The notes: generated by a model from the letters alone, not told the origin. Numbered from the stretch's first letter, positions 25,161 through 36,877 are shown. The stretch: DNA of 64,000 bases from Diadema setosum (GCF_964275005.1 NC_092693.1:19213206-19277205), one strand, 5' to 3'. A program made the numbers and translations.

Positions 25161-25550
25161 CAAACCCAACTCCTTGCTATTAGCACTTTGACTATACTCT
25201 TGATATTACCACGGAGCAGCTTGATCACTTCCATATCGAAATACCCACTAGCAAACTAATATTCCGGCAGATACCAAGCGAAAAATAATTGTTCCAAGAA
25301 AACATAGTTCTTTTGAGGGAACGACATCTTGCAGATGAGATTCCTGCACTGCTGACGAAACGATGGTGTAGCTTTTCTTCAGTTTACTCTTCAGTTGTGA
25401 CAGTCCAGAAAATAGCGAAATCATGTCGATTTTGGCGATCCTGCGGCATCGTCACGATTCATACGTTAACCGTTGTTCTCAAGACACGCACTCTTTTCGT
25501 GTATGTACCCGATGTATTATACATTGTAGCCGGAACTTATGTTTTTCTTC

Positions 25551-25755
25551 TTTCTTCCTTCTTCTTCTTCTTCTTCTTCTTCTTCTTCTTCTTCTTCTTC
25601 TTCTTCTTCTTCTTCTTCTTCTTCTCTTCTCCTCCTCCTCCTCCTCCTCCTCCTCCTTCTTCTTCTTCTTCTTCTTCTTCTTCTTCTTCTTCTTCTCCTC
25701 CTCCTCCTCCTCCTCCTCCTTCTTCTTCTTCTTCTAGCTTCTTCTTCTTCTTCCT
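25551..25755. repeat. (TTC)n/(TCC)n polypyrimidine microsatellite
   Basis: About 200 bp is almost pure pyrimidine on the plus strand, alternating TTC blocks (25555-25630, 25655-25695, 25720-25755) with TCC blocks. Mirror-symmetric polypyrimidine tracts of this kind can form triplex DNA. The long Phe/Ser/Leu/Pro and Glu/Lys/Gly frames across it are artefacts. Confidence 0.95.
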
Positions 25756-27839
25756 GTCTGGTGTAGACGTCGAAATGAAAATTGTAATTTTGTTTCTATG
25801 GATTTCGTACGTATTATAGTCGTATAACACCAATATTAATTGAGGCCAATTTACACTTACTTGATTCTGTAACCAAATATATGCCAAACGCTCAATTGAA
25901 TGTTTGCCATTGACGATAAGTGTTTGACCATAATATAGACGGACGACATATAGATTAAACGATGTTGGAAATAGTGTGCTGAGATATATTTCTCGAGTCC
26001 TTAGACGGCTTTCTGGCAAAATTGTGGAATTGTACATTACTTCAAAACTGAGAGGATTATTGCCAGATGAAAATTCCTGTTAGTGTGGAAATGCATCATT
26101 TACGCTGCACGAGCTTTGGTAATTATCCTGTTAGTAGATAAACTTTTAGATGTGAGTTGAGATGAAATCAAGGAACTGTAAACGAAAATCGCAAATGAGT
26201 TGTTTTTCATTATAGGTAATGCGTATGACATTCCAGAAAGACATTAAATTTCGTGAACTTCAAACTATAATACGAGAACAACAACGACAAAAGTTTAAAT
26301 CATGTAATGGTAAAAGAACGCATCGGCAAAATCAAACAGCGCCACTTCTGAGTAGTCTCAAGTTATGATTTTTATGGATAAACACAAACTTGTCAGCATG
26401 AAATATTGGAGCGTATATACGTCATAGCAATTTGAGTGTGTGCAATATCCATCGCTATATAGAACAGTTGAGATATAAAAAAAAAATATGATGGTACAAG
26501 TGGTAAATGTACATATCCCATTTTTTTTTTCGTTTTTGATTTAGAAAGAGTGATTGCAATCAAATCATTGATTAAAAGGGGCAAAAAGCATAGTCAATGT
26601 GTATAAGGTGTGATGAAGCAAACTACAGTGTCAAATCACAAGATGAAACCTCCATTTATTAAAGTGTTACCATATTCCCCTTCTTTATTGTCACTCTATA
26701 TTGTTCCCGTTAGTGTTCATATTATTTTGTAAAAACTTAGAAATCTCGGTGATTTTTTTTTCTGAGATACACAAACATAAAACATAATTTCTTTTGATAT
26801 GAGGAATACTAAGAAACATACTTGTTTCCAAAATACTTGTCCCTATTACTTTTTTCTTCAAAATTCACTTCTATCACAGACCGCTTTCTTTCAGGGTTCA
26901 AGATTAGATATCTTGGTGACATACCAATATAATATACTTTGCTTTCAAGATGAACACAATCCAAGTTCCCGTTGAAAATGATATTTAGGTGCATGCATCT
27001 CAGAATCTCGTCTTGCTTTTTGCACTATATCTCAACGATTTCCCATGCTCGTCGATTTTTCGTTTTGTGTGTGTGTATGTGTTAGCGTTATTGTTTTTTG
27101 TAATTTTGCCAATTCGTTTCTAATTTTCATATTTTTGTTGTTCAGCTCTACACCAAGTATTCCCACGCTTGTGTGATAAACAGAACAAAACAGTCATGGA
27201 AGTTAACACTTTCAGCCTCGCACAAATTGTCATATATCGTAATCGTTGTGCCCAAAAAAAAAAATAATAATAAATATGTGTATTAACCTGGAGGAAAAGA
27301 ATGTATTGGTTGATTGAATCATATGGGCTAAAAAATGACAACAAAGCAAGCAGATCGTTGTATACGACTATAAATGAGTACATACTATTGTCCAGTGTTT
27401 TTTTTTTTTTTATCGAAGCCTCAAAATTAATATTTATTACTCATAGTCACACAATTCAATCTAACGTAGTGCCCTTGGTTATTCATATACATCACCATTG
27501 CTGTTATTACACATTATTTCATATACGAACCATCAACATCACTACATCACCTTGGGAATCGATTAGTTTCAAAGCGTAATATGCATCTTAGTGATGAACC
27601 AGATTGATGTCAACACTCTTCTTAATAACGGCCACTATTTTGCTTTAATGCAGGCCACAGACACTTTCCAGAGAGTTGCGATTCATGAAACTACAATGTA
27701 TATGAAATATTGTATAGTGCGCTCTTAATAGTTCGTTATTTTTCAGGTTCGTAATCCGAAGAAATGAAATAAGGTTGGTTTTCCGTAGGTTCGTTAATCC
27801 TCAAATGAAATAACTTTCTTTAATTTCGGCTTATCATCT
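25756..27839. other. Intergenic, AT-rich
   Basis: No gene is recognised. At about 27730-27810 there is a decayed copy of the TTCGTTATTCCGAA repeat seen intact at 29474-29741. Confidence 0.4.
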
Positions 27840-28330
27840 CTCTCTAAATGAGCTTGTGTTCATTGATTGTTTATGAGAACAGATTCTGTGTGTCTGCTTT
27901 TATGCAAAGCACAATGAAAGCTAACCGTATCGATTTTTTTTTTTAATGATGCGATAATGATTGCGTTACAAGTATTTTGGATTGGACCATCTACACTGAT
28001 GCACATTCCAAAATACAATGTGTATGTGTCGTGATTAGTACAGGTGGCCTCGTGTACTTGTCGTTCAGCGGGACCCATTCACAATAGGACTTTGACCGCG
28101 ACTTAGTGCAAGGGCCCTTCCGTACATTGTGTATGAAGTGGCACCGCGCAATGTTTTAGGTCCAAGTTCCGGTTTATTCCTGCACTGATCAGCATTCTGT
28201 GATTTTTATTTTCATGAATGCATTTTATATGAAGCTCTGCCTTCGCTGAGGGACCTCTATAATGCAATACGTGGTTTCTACGGTTTATGGGCCTCGTACA
28301 GGCCTATAAACGTCATGCGTTGCAGTTACA
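27840..28330. repeat. Local tandem unit, copy A
   Basis: It shares with copies B and D the blocks GGGACCCATTCACAATAGG, GTGCAAGGGCCCTTCC, AAGTTCCGGTTTATTCCTGC and CCTTCGCTGAGGGACC. It lacks the CCATTGGCC and GATAACAG part seen in B and D. The function is unknown. A repeated regulatory or non-coding transcript unit, or an old solo-LTR-like fossil, are both possible. Confidence 0.7.
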
Positions 28331-28399
28331 TAGTTCCTGTGGTAACATTGATTTTGTGTGGTTTTTGTGTGGTACTGACAAGTACCACATGAAGTACCC

Positions 28400-29070
28400 A
28401 CTACCACAGGATATTTTTACAATAGAGTTGGGTTTTTTTTTTCCAATATGATATGAAATTGCATTACATGTGCTCCGTGCATCCACATTCCGAAGCACCG
28501 TGTGTATGTGTATGCCTCGTTCTTTATGATCTGTTATTTATTTTAATGATAGAGAGAAACTGAAAGAGTCGTCCCGGCAGTTAGTACAGGTGGTCTCGTG
28601 GGGTTATCATTCAACGGGACCCATTCACAATAGGACTTTGACCGCGACTTAGTGCAAGGGCCCTTCCGTACATTGTGTATGAATTAGTGGTACCGTGGTA
28701 CTGTTTCAAGATCAGACGGCAAGTTCCGGTTTATTCCTGCACTGATCAGCATTCTCTGATTTCTATTTTCGTGATTAAATTATATATGAAGCTCCGCCTT
28801 CGCTGAGAGACCTCTATATACGTGGTATACAGGCCTATATACGTCATGTTGTTGAAGGCGGGCCATTGGCCACTCAGCGAACAGTCTAGTGTGGAGATAA
28901 CAGGTTAGACCTTGGACCCGGTCACGAGAATGTTGGTGATAATGACATTGTCAGTTGATTATGTGACACGACTTGTGCTGTTCGTAGTGGAATATAAATA
29001 GGTGTTCCAAATCAAAAAGGTCTCGAATATTCCATCTTGTTTTAATGCTGTTTCATAGTCCATTTTTAAA
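28400..29070. repeat. Local tandem unit, copy B
   Basis: It has the same blocks as A, and continues with CGGGCCATTGGCCACTCAGC (reverse-strand CCAAT box) and GATAACAGGTTAGACC (about 28861-28915). A TATA-like CCTCTATATACGTGG lies upstream of these. Homology with copy D continues to about 29070. There is no open frame of note. Confidence 0.7.
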
Positions 29071-29473
29071 GCACTACTTAGTATAATATTCAGTTTTAAA
29101 CAAAATAAAATGTCTACTTTGATACCATAACTGATGGAAAGTGTGAACAACTGCCACTTAATAAAACCATATAGGCCCATCAAGTGACATTTAAGAATCG
29201 AATATATCTTATAGAGACACGAAATAATACAACTAAGTACAATAAATTTATTATGTAATAGAGGATCTAAATGAAATCAACATTAATGGTTGCGATTTAA
29301 ACTGATGATAACAATATCGATACTATACAATAGAAATGTATAGGGAATATGATATTAGATTTACAGATCATGTCAACTCAATATCCGCTATGAGATTACT
29401 GCTGTGTATATGCAAAGAGTATTCTGCCGGAAGCGGGGAAAAATCACACATACCCTTACACAAAATGGTTACA
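29071..29473. other. Intergenic, AT-rich
   Basis: No gene or clear repeat is seen. Confidence 0.35.
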
Positions 29474-29741
29474 GGTCGTTATTCCGAAGGTTCGTTATTC
29501 CGAAAGGTCTTCAGTCCGAAGATTCCTTATTCCGAAGGTTCGTTTTTCCGAATTTCATTTTCGGATTAACAAATCTTCGGAATAACGAACCTTCGGAATA
29601 ACGCCACAAATGCTCGGATTAACGAACCCTTTTTCATTTTCGGATTAACGAACCTCTAGGTACAGGGAATTTGTGTGTTTCGGATTAACGAACCTTCGGA
29701 ATAAGGAACCTTCGGAATATCGAACCTTCGGAATAACGAAC
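29474..29741. mobile_element. MITE built from TTCGTTATTCCGAAGG units
   Basis: The left part carries several TTCGTTATTCCGAAGG units, and the right part carries the complement (CCTTCGGAATAACGAAC) several times, so the ends form an inverted repeat. There is no coding capacity. A faint relative lies at about 27730-27810. Confidence 0.8.
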
Positions 29742-30049
29742 AGCACCCACACAAAATACCCAAGCAAACAAAGAAAACGAAAAAGAAAGGCCCACTTGGA
29801 GAGAAAAACATCCCCGCTCGGTCACCTCATCCTTTGTCTGTTTTTGAGTGCTGATTGACGGAGAAAACTCCATTGTACCGTATGTCTCAAAAAAAAAAAA
29901 AATTACAACGGGATCCTCCGCAATGATTACTTTAAAAATAGTGACTCAATCCAAACAAAATTTCAGGGCATGAAACTCTAACTTACTACCCACATCTTAC
30001 AGAAAACCCCATCCGATTTGCTTCAGTGGTCACAAAGAAATGAAGAGTT
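29742..30049. other. Intergenic spacer
   Basis: An A homopolymer lies near 29889-29902. No gene is recognised. Confidence 0.35.
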
Positions 30050-30205
30050 TTGTAATGTCAGGAATCCCTTCCCTCTACTGCATGCCCATTGTGTTCACAC
30101 ATGTGCTATTATACACTTGGAAGAATCAGACCCATGACATAATTTACAACGATCCACATTTCTCTGTGACCATTTAACCAAATCGGATGAGGTTTTCTGC
30201 AAAAT
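30050..30205. repeat. Dispersed repeat, left part of interrupted copy
   Basis: It matches the uninterrupted copy at 22660-22980 up to TTTTCTGCAAAAT. The match resumes at AGCTAAGATGT, 32665, after the LINE. Confidence 0.8.
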
Positions 30206-32664
30206 TAACATCAGCGATTCTTAAATCCATCAAGAAGAAGCACAACTTATACAAAAACTACAGGTCTTCAAATTTTAGTGACGAATACGGAAACAAGTAT
30301 AAAAGGTATCGAAACACTTTGGTAACAGTCATTAAAAAGGCAAAGAGATTATATTATTGCAATTCTTTTAATCGTAATAAAAGTAACATGACAAAGACCT
30401 GGGATACTATTAATGAGTTAATTGGTAGAAAGGGTAAGAATAAGCATTTGGATATAGAAAAGTTAACTATTAATCGAGGTGGAATTGATAAAGTTGTATC
30501 TTCTGAAAATGAAATAGCCCAAGAACTCAATAACTACTTTGTCACTGTTGGGTCAAATTTGGCAGAACAAATACCAAATGGGCCTCCTAATAGTTGTTTT
30601 CAAGATTATTTGGGTGCCAGAAACACAAAGTCTTTGGCTTGGAAACCTATAAGAGAAGAAGAAATTATGGATATTGTATATGCTCTTGACGCTACAAAGT
30701 CTCATGGTTATGATAATTTGTCAATAAGATTGATCAAGGACGCAGCACCATATATTGTTTCCCCATTGACTTATATCTTTAATTTGTCATTGGAAATGGG
30801 CCAATTCCCAGATGCACTTAAGATTGCAAAAGTGACGCCTTTGTTCAAGAAAGGTTCCAAGGATGACCCAGGTAATTACAGACCTATTTCGGTTCTGCCA
30901 GTAATTGCAAAAATTTTTGAGAAATTAGTCAATGGTCGTCTAATGGACTTTTTAGAGTCCACTAAAATTTTGTACAGACACCAGTATGGATTTCGTAAGA
31001 AATACAGTACAAAGTTATCATTAATCAATTTGGTTAATACATTAATACATTCAAATGATAAAGGTGAAATAACCCTTGGTATATTTATAGATTTCAAAAA
31101 GGCGTTTGACACAATCAATCATCGCATTCTTTCAGCGAAATTAGAATATTATGGCATAAGAGGCATTGTGTTGCAGTGGTTCCAAAATTACCTCTCAAAC
31201 CGATCGCAGGTATTGTGCTACAAGAATGAAGTATCCAGTAGTAGAACGATAACATGTGGAGTACCACAAGGATCAGTGCTAGGACCCACACTGTTTCTAT
31301 TATACATCAATGACTTACCTAGCTCATGTAACTATTTTCAGTTCAGACTATTCGCTGACGATTCAAATATTTTTCATACATTTCCTAAAGGTACAAAAGA
31401 AATTGATATGAATGATGTAAATGGAAAATTGAATGAGGTACAGAAATGGTGTATTGTGAATAGATTAACTATTAACTTGAGGAAAACAAATTATATGATT
31501 ATTAAAGGACCAAGACAACCAATTGCAGTTAAAGGTGTGTTAACAGTCTCTGAAACGGTTATAGAAAGAGTAAATGTAGCATCTTTTGTAGGTATCCAAA
31601 TTGATGAGACCTTGATGTGGAAGGATCATATTAAATGTATCAACAAATGCATTAGGCGCAAAATTGGCTTAATCTTCAAGTTAAGATACTTTGTCCAAAG
31701 GCATGTTCTCATGCTTTTATATAAATTCTTTATACAATCACATATACTTTATGGAATTGAAGTATGGGGAAGTACCTACAGAAGCCACTTAAATTGCATA
31801 TTTTTAGCGCAAAAAATGGCCGTGAGAGCAATTACATTTTCCCCCTTAAGAACAGGTTCTAGGCCATTATTCACCAGTCTAGGAGTGTTAGATGTTTTTG
31901 ACCTGCATAAGCTTGCAGTGTCAACCTTTGTATATGATCTACACAAGGGACATTTACCACATTCTGTAACGCAATATTATAAGCCAATGAATCATGCATA
32001 CAGGACCAGAGGCAAAGATCATTCCATGCTTAGACTCCCGAAATGTAAAACGACACATGGTACATTTTCTATATCTTTTGTCGGATCAAAGTTTTGGAAT
32101 AGTTTGCCCAAAAATGTTCAAGAGGAAAGAACAAGATCTTCATTTAGAAGAAACCTAAAAAATCACCTGTTAAAAGAAGTTTAGTGATGAAAAGAAATTT
32201 CAGTGTTCAGTTTAATGTACTTCTATAGTACAGTTACTTTAAAAGAGTAGACCTTGCAATAAGCAGCTTAAATATAAATGTAGCTATGATGGGAGAACCA
32301 TTCTCGACTAGCACTTGTGCTAACTTTTGGTTCCCCCTTTAACAACATTATCTTCTGTTTTTCTATTTTTTTTCGATTATTTTTTTCAGAACCTCTGTCT
32401 ATGCATATATGTCTACATTACATACTTATTCATTCTCTTTGCCTTTTCAGTGATAAATGTATCACAACGAAACTAAATGTATTATAACACATGTATTCTT
32501 ATGTAAGGTAGATATAAGTATGTAAAATATATGCTTGCAAAGCTGTAAGAACCTTGTACAAAATCATTGTATTCTCATAAAAATTTCATGTTATTGTATC
32601 TTACACTGTGAAATTTCATGTTATCATATTCATATGTATGTTGTTAATAAACTCAACTCAACTC
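30206..32664 (+). mobile_element. 5'-truncated non-LTR retrotransposon (LINE)
   Basis: About 2.46 kb. It holds a reverse transcriptase frame, a 3' untranslated region of about 480 bp and an end of AATAAACTCAACTCAACTC. Short tandem repeats at the 3' end instead of a poly(A) are typical of the CR1/L2/Jockey group of LINEs. There is no endonuclease domain, so the element is truncated at its 5' end, as is usual for LINEs. Comparison with the repeat copy at 22.66-22.98 kb fixes both ends. No clear target duplication is seen. The open frame suggests a recent insertion. Confidence 0.9.
30208..32184 (+). CDS. LINE reverse transcriptase, partial
   Basis: About 658 residues belong to the LINE. Reverse transcriptase motifs, in order (numbered from the Met at 30187): YRPISVLP (231-238), FKKAFD (303-308), VPQGSVLGP (359-367) and FADD (389-392, catalytic Asp pair). 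The typical C-terminal WNSLP block (GSKFWNSLPKNVQ) is near residue 640. The Met at 30187 and the next five residues come from the flanking older repeat, so it is not the LINE's own start. An endonuclease domain would be expected upstream and is missing. The frame is unbroken to its TAG at 32182-32184. It probably belongs to the CR1/L2/Jockey side of LINEs; an exact clade needs a tree. Confidence 0.9.
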   Translation, partial: TSAILKSIKKKHNLYKNYRSSNFSDEYGNKYKRYRNTLVTVIKKAKRLYYCNSFNRNKSNMTKTWDTINELIGRKGKNKHLDIEKLTINRGGIDKVVSSENEIAQELNNYFVTVGSNLAEQIPNGPPNSCFQDYLGARNTKSLAWKPIREEEIMDIVYALDATKSHGYDNLSIRLIKDAAPYIVSPLTYIFNLSLEMGQFPDALKIAKVTPLFKKGSKDDPGNYRPISVLPVIAKIFEKLVNGRLMDFLESTKILYRHQYGFRKKYSTKLSLINLVNTLIHSNDKGEITLGIFIDFKKAFDTINHRILSAKLEYYGIRGIVLQWFQNYLSNRSQVLCYKNEVSSSRTITCGVPQGSVLGPTLFLLYINDLPSSCNYFQFRLFADDSNIFHTFPKGTKEIDMNDVNGKLNEVQKWCIVNRLTINLRKTNYMIIKGPRQPIAVKGVLTVSETVIERVNVASFVGIQIDETLMWKDHIKCINKCIRRKIGLIFKLRYFVQRHVLMLLYKFFIQSHILYGIEVWGSTYRSHLNCIFLAQKMAVRAITFSPLRTGSRPLFTSLGVLDVFDLHKLAVSTFVYDLHKGHLPHSVTQYYKPMNHAYRTRGKDHSMLRLPKCKTTHGTFSISFVGSKFWNSLPKNVQEERTRSSFRRNLKNHLLKEV

Positions 32665-32999
32665 AGCTAAGATGTCATATTTTATGACCCTGAAGTATCT
32701 TTTAGACAGTTTAATCATACTGATATTTATGAATGCGAAAATCCGATTGTATCTTTGTTTGTTTGTTTGTTTGTTTGTTTGTTTTGGGGGGACACATAGC
32801 TGTACCAAACACGCAAGTTATAGGCCTACTAATCCTAATCCTAAGCCAAAGTATACATACCCAACACAGAAAGGATTACGAAGACATTGCATTTTTGTTT
32901 TCATGAAAATGCTTTTAATGAACTGAACAAAGTCCTATCATGTGAAACGATTGGTGAAATAAACACCAGTGTTTATCATGATATATTGATGGCGTGATA
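32665..32999. repeat. Dispersed repeat, right part, then spacer
   Basis: From AGCTAAGATGT to about 32760 the sequence continues the repeat interrupted by the LINE. A (GTTT)n run follows (about 32756-32783), then CTAATCCTAATCCTAAGCC. No gene is recognised. Confidence 0.7.
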
Positions 33000-33560
33000 A
33001 TCAATTATATTGATGTAGCGGTCAAAATACATGAAGGGATATACCTATATAAGTTCGCGATATACCGACTCCGAGCCGATACAATATGCACTTTGACACG
33101 GCTGCGCTATAAATTAAAAACTGCGTGTGTATGTCGGTATGATAGACCGTGCAGTGTGATCAGCTAAGTTTTAAGTATATAGGCATATACATGGTGTCAA
33201 TACATTTCTGAGACAGATGCCATCTTTGCAATCCATTTTTCTGGTGATATATGTGGTTTTTCGTTAGTTTATTTCGCACAAATGTAGTTGTAATTTTGCA
33301 TATCGGGCTTAAATAATTATACTTAATCCTCTCAAGTTCCATGAGATTGTGTTCGGTAACCTGTGTGCACAATGAAAGTCAATTGCACAAAAATGTATTT
33401 AAAAAAAAAATAGATATAAAAAAGGATTGTTTTGCATGTATTTTGAATAGTTCCACCCACAAACCAAGACAGAAATTACAATGTGTATGTAAAGGTCTCT
33501 TTCTTGATGAACTATAATCTAAAGAGAAACTGAAAGACTCGTTGTGGCAGTAAATAAATA
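33000..33560. repeat. Local tandem unit, copy C
   Basis: Blocks GACACGGCTGCGCTATAA, GTTGTAATTTTGCATATC and GAGAAACTGAAAGACTCG recur about 620-640 bp later in copy D. This copy lacks the CCGGTTTATTCC and CCATTGGCC part. Confidence 0.65.
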
Positions 33561-33599
33561 TCATCTAAGGACTGCTTTGGCGGAGAAGGCGAACGATTT

Positions 33600-34690
33600 G
33601 ATAAGGATGCGAATGCCGGAAAAAAAAAATTACAAAGTCCAACATCATATTATGCGGCAAATTACCTATACCAACTACAATCCTGCTCATTGAGTTACCG
33701 ATACATTTTATGTGACACGGCTGAGCTATAATGGACAATAGTAAAAACTGTGTGTTTGTGTGTGCGTGTGTGTGTGTTTGTGTGTGTTTGTGTGTGCGCG
33801 TACGTGTGCGTGTGTGTTTGTGATCAACTCAGTTTTATAGGGGCCTAGATGCATTTGCAATGATATTTTTCTATTGCTGTATTTATTATATGGTTATTCG
33901 TATGTTTTTTTTTTTTCTCACGAATGAAGTTGTAATTTTGCATATCAAGCTTACAAGTATATCATACTGAACCCTCTTTCCAATGAGCTCGTGTTCAGTA
34001 ATCAGCTAGTGTGTCTGTTGCATGCAAAGCACAGTGAAAGCTAATTGCACAGAAATATGTTTGTTTTTCTAAACTATGATATGAGATTGCATTACAGTCA
34101 TGTGCTCCATCCACGAGTCCAAAGCACGTATGTGTATGCCTCGTTCTTCATGATCTAGGCCCTATAATTTATCTAAGGAGAAACTGAAAGTGTCGTCCCA
34201 CTCCAAGCAGTTATCAATACTGAGTGGTCCCGTGTTTAGTTATCATTCAACGGGCCCCATGCACAGTTGGACTTTAACCCCGGCTACGTGTAAGGGCCCT
34301 TCCCTATATACATTGTGAATATTGTGTATACGAACATTCTGCACGCGATGTTTAATAATCGGGCGGAAAGTTCCGGTTTTATTCCTGCAATGTCAGCATT
34401 CCACTGAATTTCATCACAATAATGGAAGCCCCGCCTTCGCTGAGGGGCCACCATTATTATGGGCCTCGTACGTCATGTGTTGCTGGCGGGCCGTTGGCCA
34501 CTCAGCGTGCAGCATGAAGATAACAGGTTAGACCTTGGACCGGGTCACGAGAGTGGAAGTGATTGCATTTCATTCGTGTATAACTCATTATGTTGTGCTG
34601 TGCAATAGGTGCCCCAAATTGAAAAGGCCTCTCGAATATTCTATTTTGTCTCGACAATGTTTACACATTTTTCTTTTTGCGTAGGCGTTA
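33600..34690. repeat. Local tandem unit, copy D
   Basis: It combines the left part of C with the AAGTTCCGG, CCTTCGCTGAGGGGCC, GCCGTTGGCCACTCAGCG and GATAACAGGTTAGACC blocks of B. A GT-rich microsatellite lies at about 33751-33822. Homology to B continues through TCTCGAATATTC (about 34633). There is no convincing open frame. Confidence 0.7.
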
Positions 34691-36877
34691 GAAATCATGG
34701 GTCTGATCCTATATAAGTAATGAAAAGTGTGTGGATGAACATCACTCTTGGACCTGAGACAGATTTGCAGAGGACGGGAAGAAGGGCCCCAATCCAAGCA
34801 TTTTGTTTTGAACTGCATATGCACGTGGTTTCGAGTGGACGAAGCAGATAAAAGTGAGTGTAATAATACGCCTTCGCGGCATTGCCAATACATGCAGGGC
34901 CGGTATGTTACTGCACAGTCTGAATCACACGGGCCCATTCATAATACCTGTGTATATTGTGTTCTGAAACACAGGTCTCATTAACGGTGTGTCGTACGTC
35001 CATCAGATGTTGTTTTAGTACTGAAATCGAGATTGTGAGAAGATGAGGGGGGAGGGTGATTCACTGCGTGTTGATTACTGCGCTATAATATACTATTCCT
35101 TATTCCAGGTGAAAATATCAATATCGCTATATCGATGTATCACTAACCTTCGCCTTGCTTTTGTGTGTACGCCTCCGTTAATTTTATTAACCAAAAAATC
35201 AAGGACAGAGCATCAAAGAAACCAACACTCCCAGACAGAATCTGCTGTTGTTATTTGTAAATCCACCTTGCAATGTCTTCTCATGATAAATCCGTACTGC
35301 ATGCCACCTCACGCCGCTGATTCACCACACTCACAACGAGCGCGTTCGTGAAAGTAATACACTGCAGTGACTGCTTGGCGATTTGTGTTTCTAGTTATGT
35401 GTACTCGTTCCATGCAGCGGTCATGTGGATGTCAATGCGTATACACCGTTCTGCAATGTGTAGTTCCATGGTTCTACTAGCTCCATGGTTCTACGAACCA
35501 ATACCGCATGCCATAGAGATGGAAGTCCATGGACTTGACCGGCTCGAGTTTCGGGGGTATTTCACGCGTGTTTCCATTCTAACCACCTGTGAAGTCCAAT
35601 GGGCGAGACGCGCTTGCAAATGACTTTTCTTTATGTTGATAATGAAACTTTGCACATGACTGTGTTCTTTTGGTTCTACGGCTATGCCTCGACATGACTA
35701 TGAACCTGTAGTTTATTGTACTCCTTGTTTACTCACACATCGCACAAAGAAAAGCAATAAACAAAACAAAACAAAACAAAACCCTGATGTTCAGGCCTAT
35801 AGAGTGCCTATCAAAATTGTTTCTGGACATGGTGCTTATAAGTTTATCAAACAGTTAGAGGAGATCAATTCCATATTTGCATAATCAATCATAATTATAT
35901 AACCATTGTAAGGGCGCGACCCTATAAAATTGAGCCGCTTTTTTTTTTTTCATTATCATCTTCTCAATGGGCCAACTTTTTAAGCATCGGTTTTCAAACC
36001 AGCGATTTGCTCTACTCCTTTCTTCAACTGTATTCGTGCAGCATCTATCGATTTTCGGGAGTGCGTATGGCTGTGTCTGTTGCTTTGACGTACACTGTAT
36101 ATCATAGTGACGCCTATACTCTCAAAAAGCCGACGGTTGAAATCCTAGTACTCGCGTGAAACTCACGTCCAGCATGCAGAACCTTCATGTATTATCAGAT
36201 ATGTATCGCTACATCGATGATATGGGAGAATATGGGTCAGACATAAAGCAAGAGAGTTAGAGCGATAAAAAGAGTAAACAGAGAGAGAGAGAGAGAGAGA
36301 GGTGAAAAAAGGAATGACGGAAGTGTGAGTAGGCCTATGACGGTGTGTGTGTGTGGGGGGGGGGGCTTAGATATTGCTGCATTTATGTTGATTTAGTGGA
36401 TATGAGGTATGCTGAATACAGTTTGTATACGGTAATCATATCAGTGTGTGTTTGTTGGTGCGAGGGTTGGGGTTCATGTTACTATTACTGTATTACCAAC
36501 TTTTGTGACCTTGCCTCATATACTACGGGATAATTCGAAGTGACAGTCTCGCTAAGAGAAAAATTAATGTACTCACAACTCTCGAATAGATCTATGGGCT
36601 GTGGGATTCACGTGGTTACAAATTTCGCTTGTAGATTAACATTTTCCAGTATGTATTATATAGTATTAAATGTCAGAGAGAACTGAAAATCCCAAGGCTT
36701 TGTCTGAAAAGAATCAACACCTGCTAAAATGGTTATTCATATTGAATTTTTACATGTAGCACTCGTGGTAAGACGGTCGTACATACTTCACTGACTGTAA
36801 TTACTCTAAATTTGATTCTTTGTGAAGGAAATAGGATATGGCGGTCGAGAGCTATGCAGTGTTCGTATTATCGTATA
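34691..36877. other. Intergenic
   Basis: A GA tract lies at about 36279-36300 and a G homopolymer at about 36353-36364. GTTCCATGGTTCTAC and CTCCATGGTTCTAC sit side by side near 35463-35493. Open frames are short and unlike known proteins. Confidence 0.4.

Noticed and set aside
25289-25819. Poly-Phe/Ser/Pro membrane-like frame
   Set aside because: It is made by the (TTC)n/(TCC)n microsatellite.
25537-26037. Glu/Gly/Lys-rich minus-strand frame
   Set aside because: Same microsatellite read from the other strand.
28000-34690. Clear LTR retrotransposon
   Set aside because: Repeated blocks exist, but I saw no gag or pol frames or convincing primer-binding site between them; a solo-LTR-like origin remains only a possibility.
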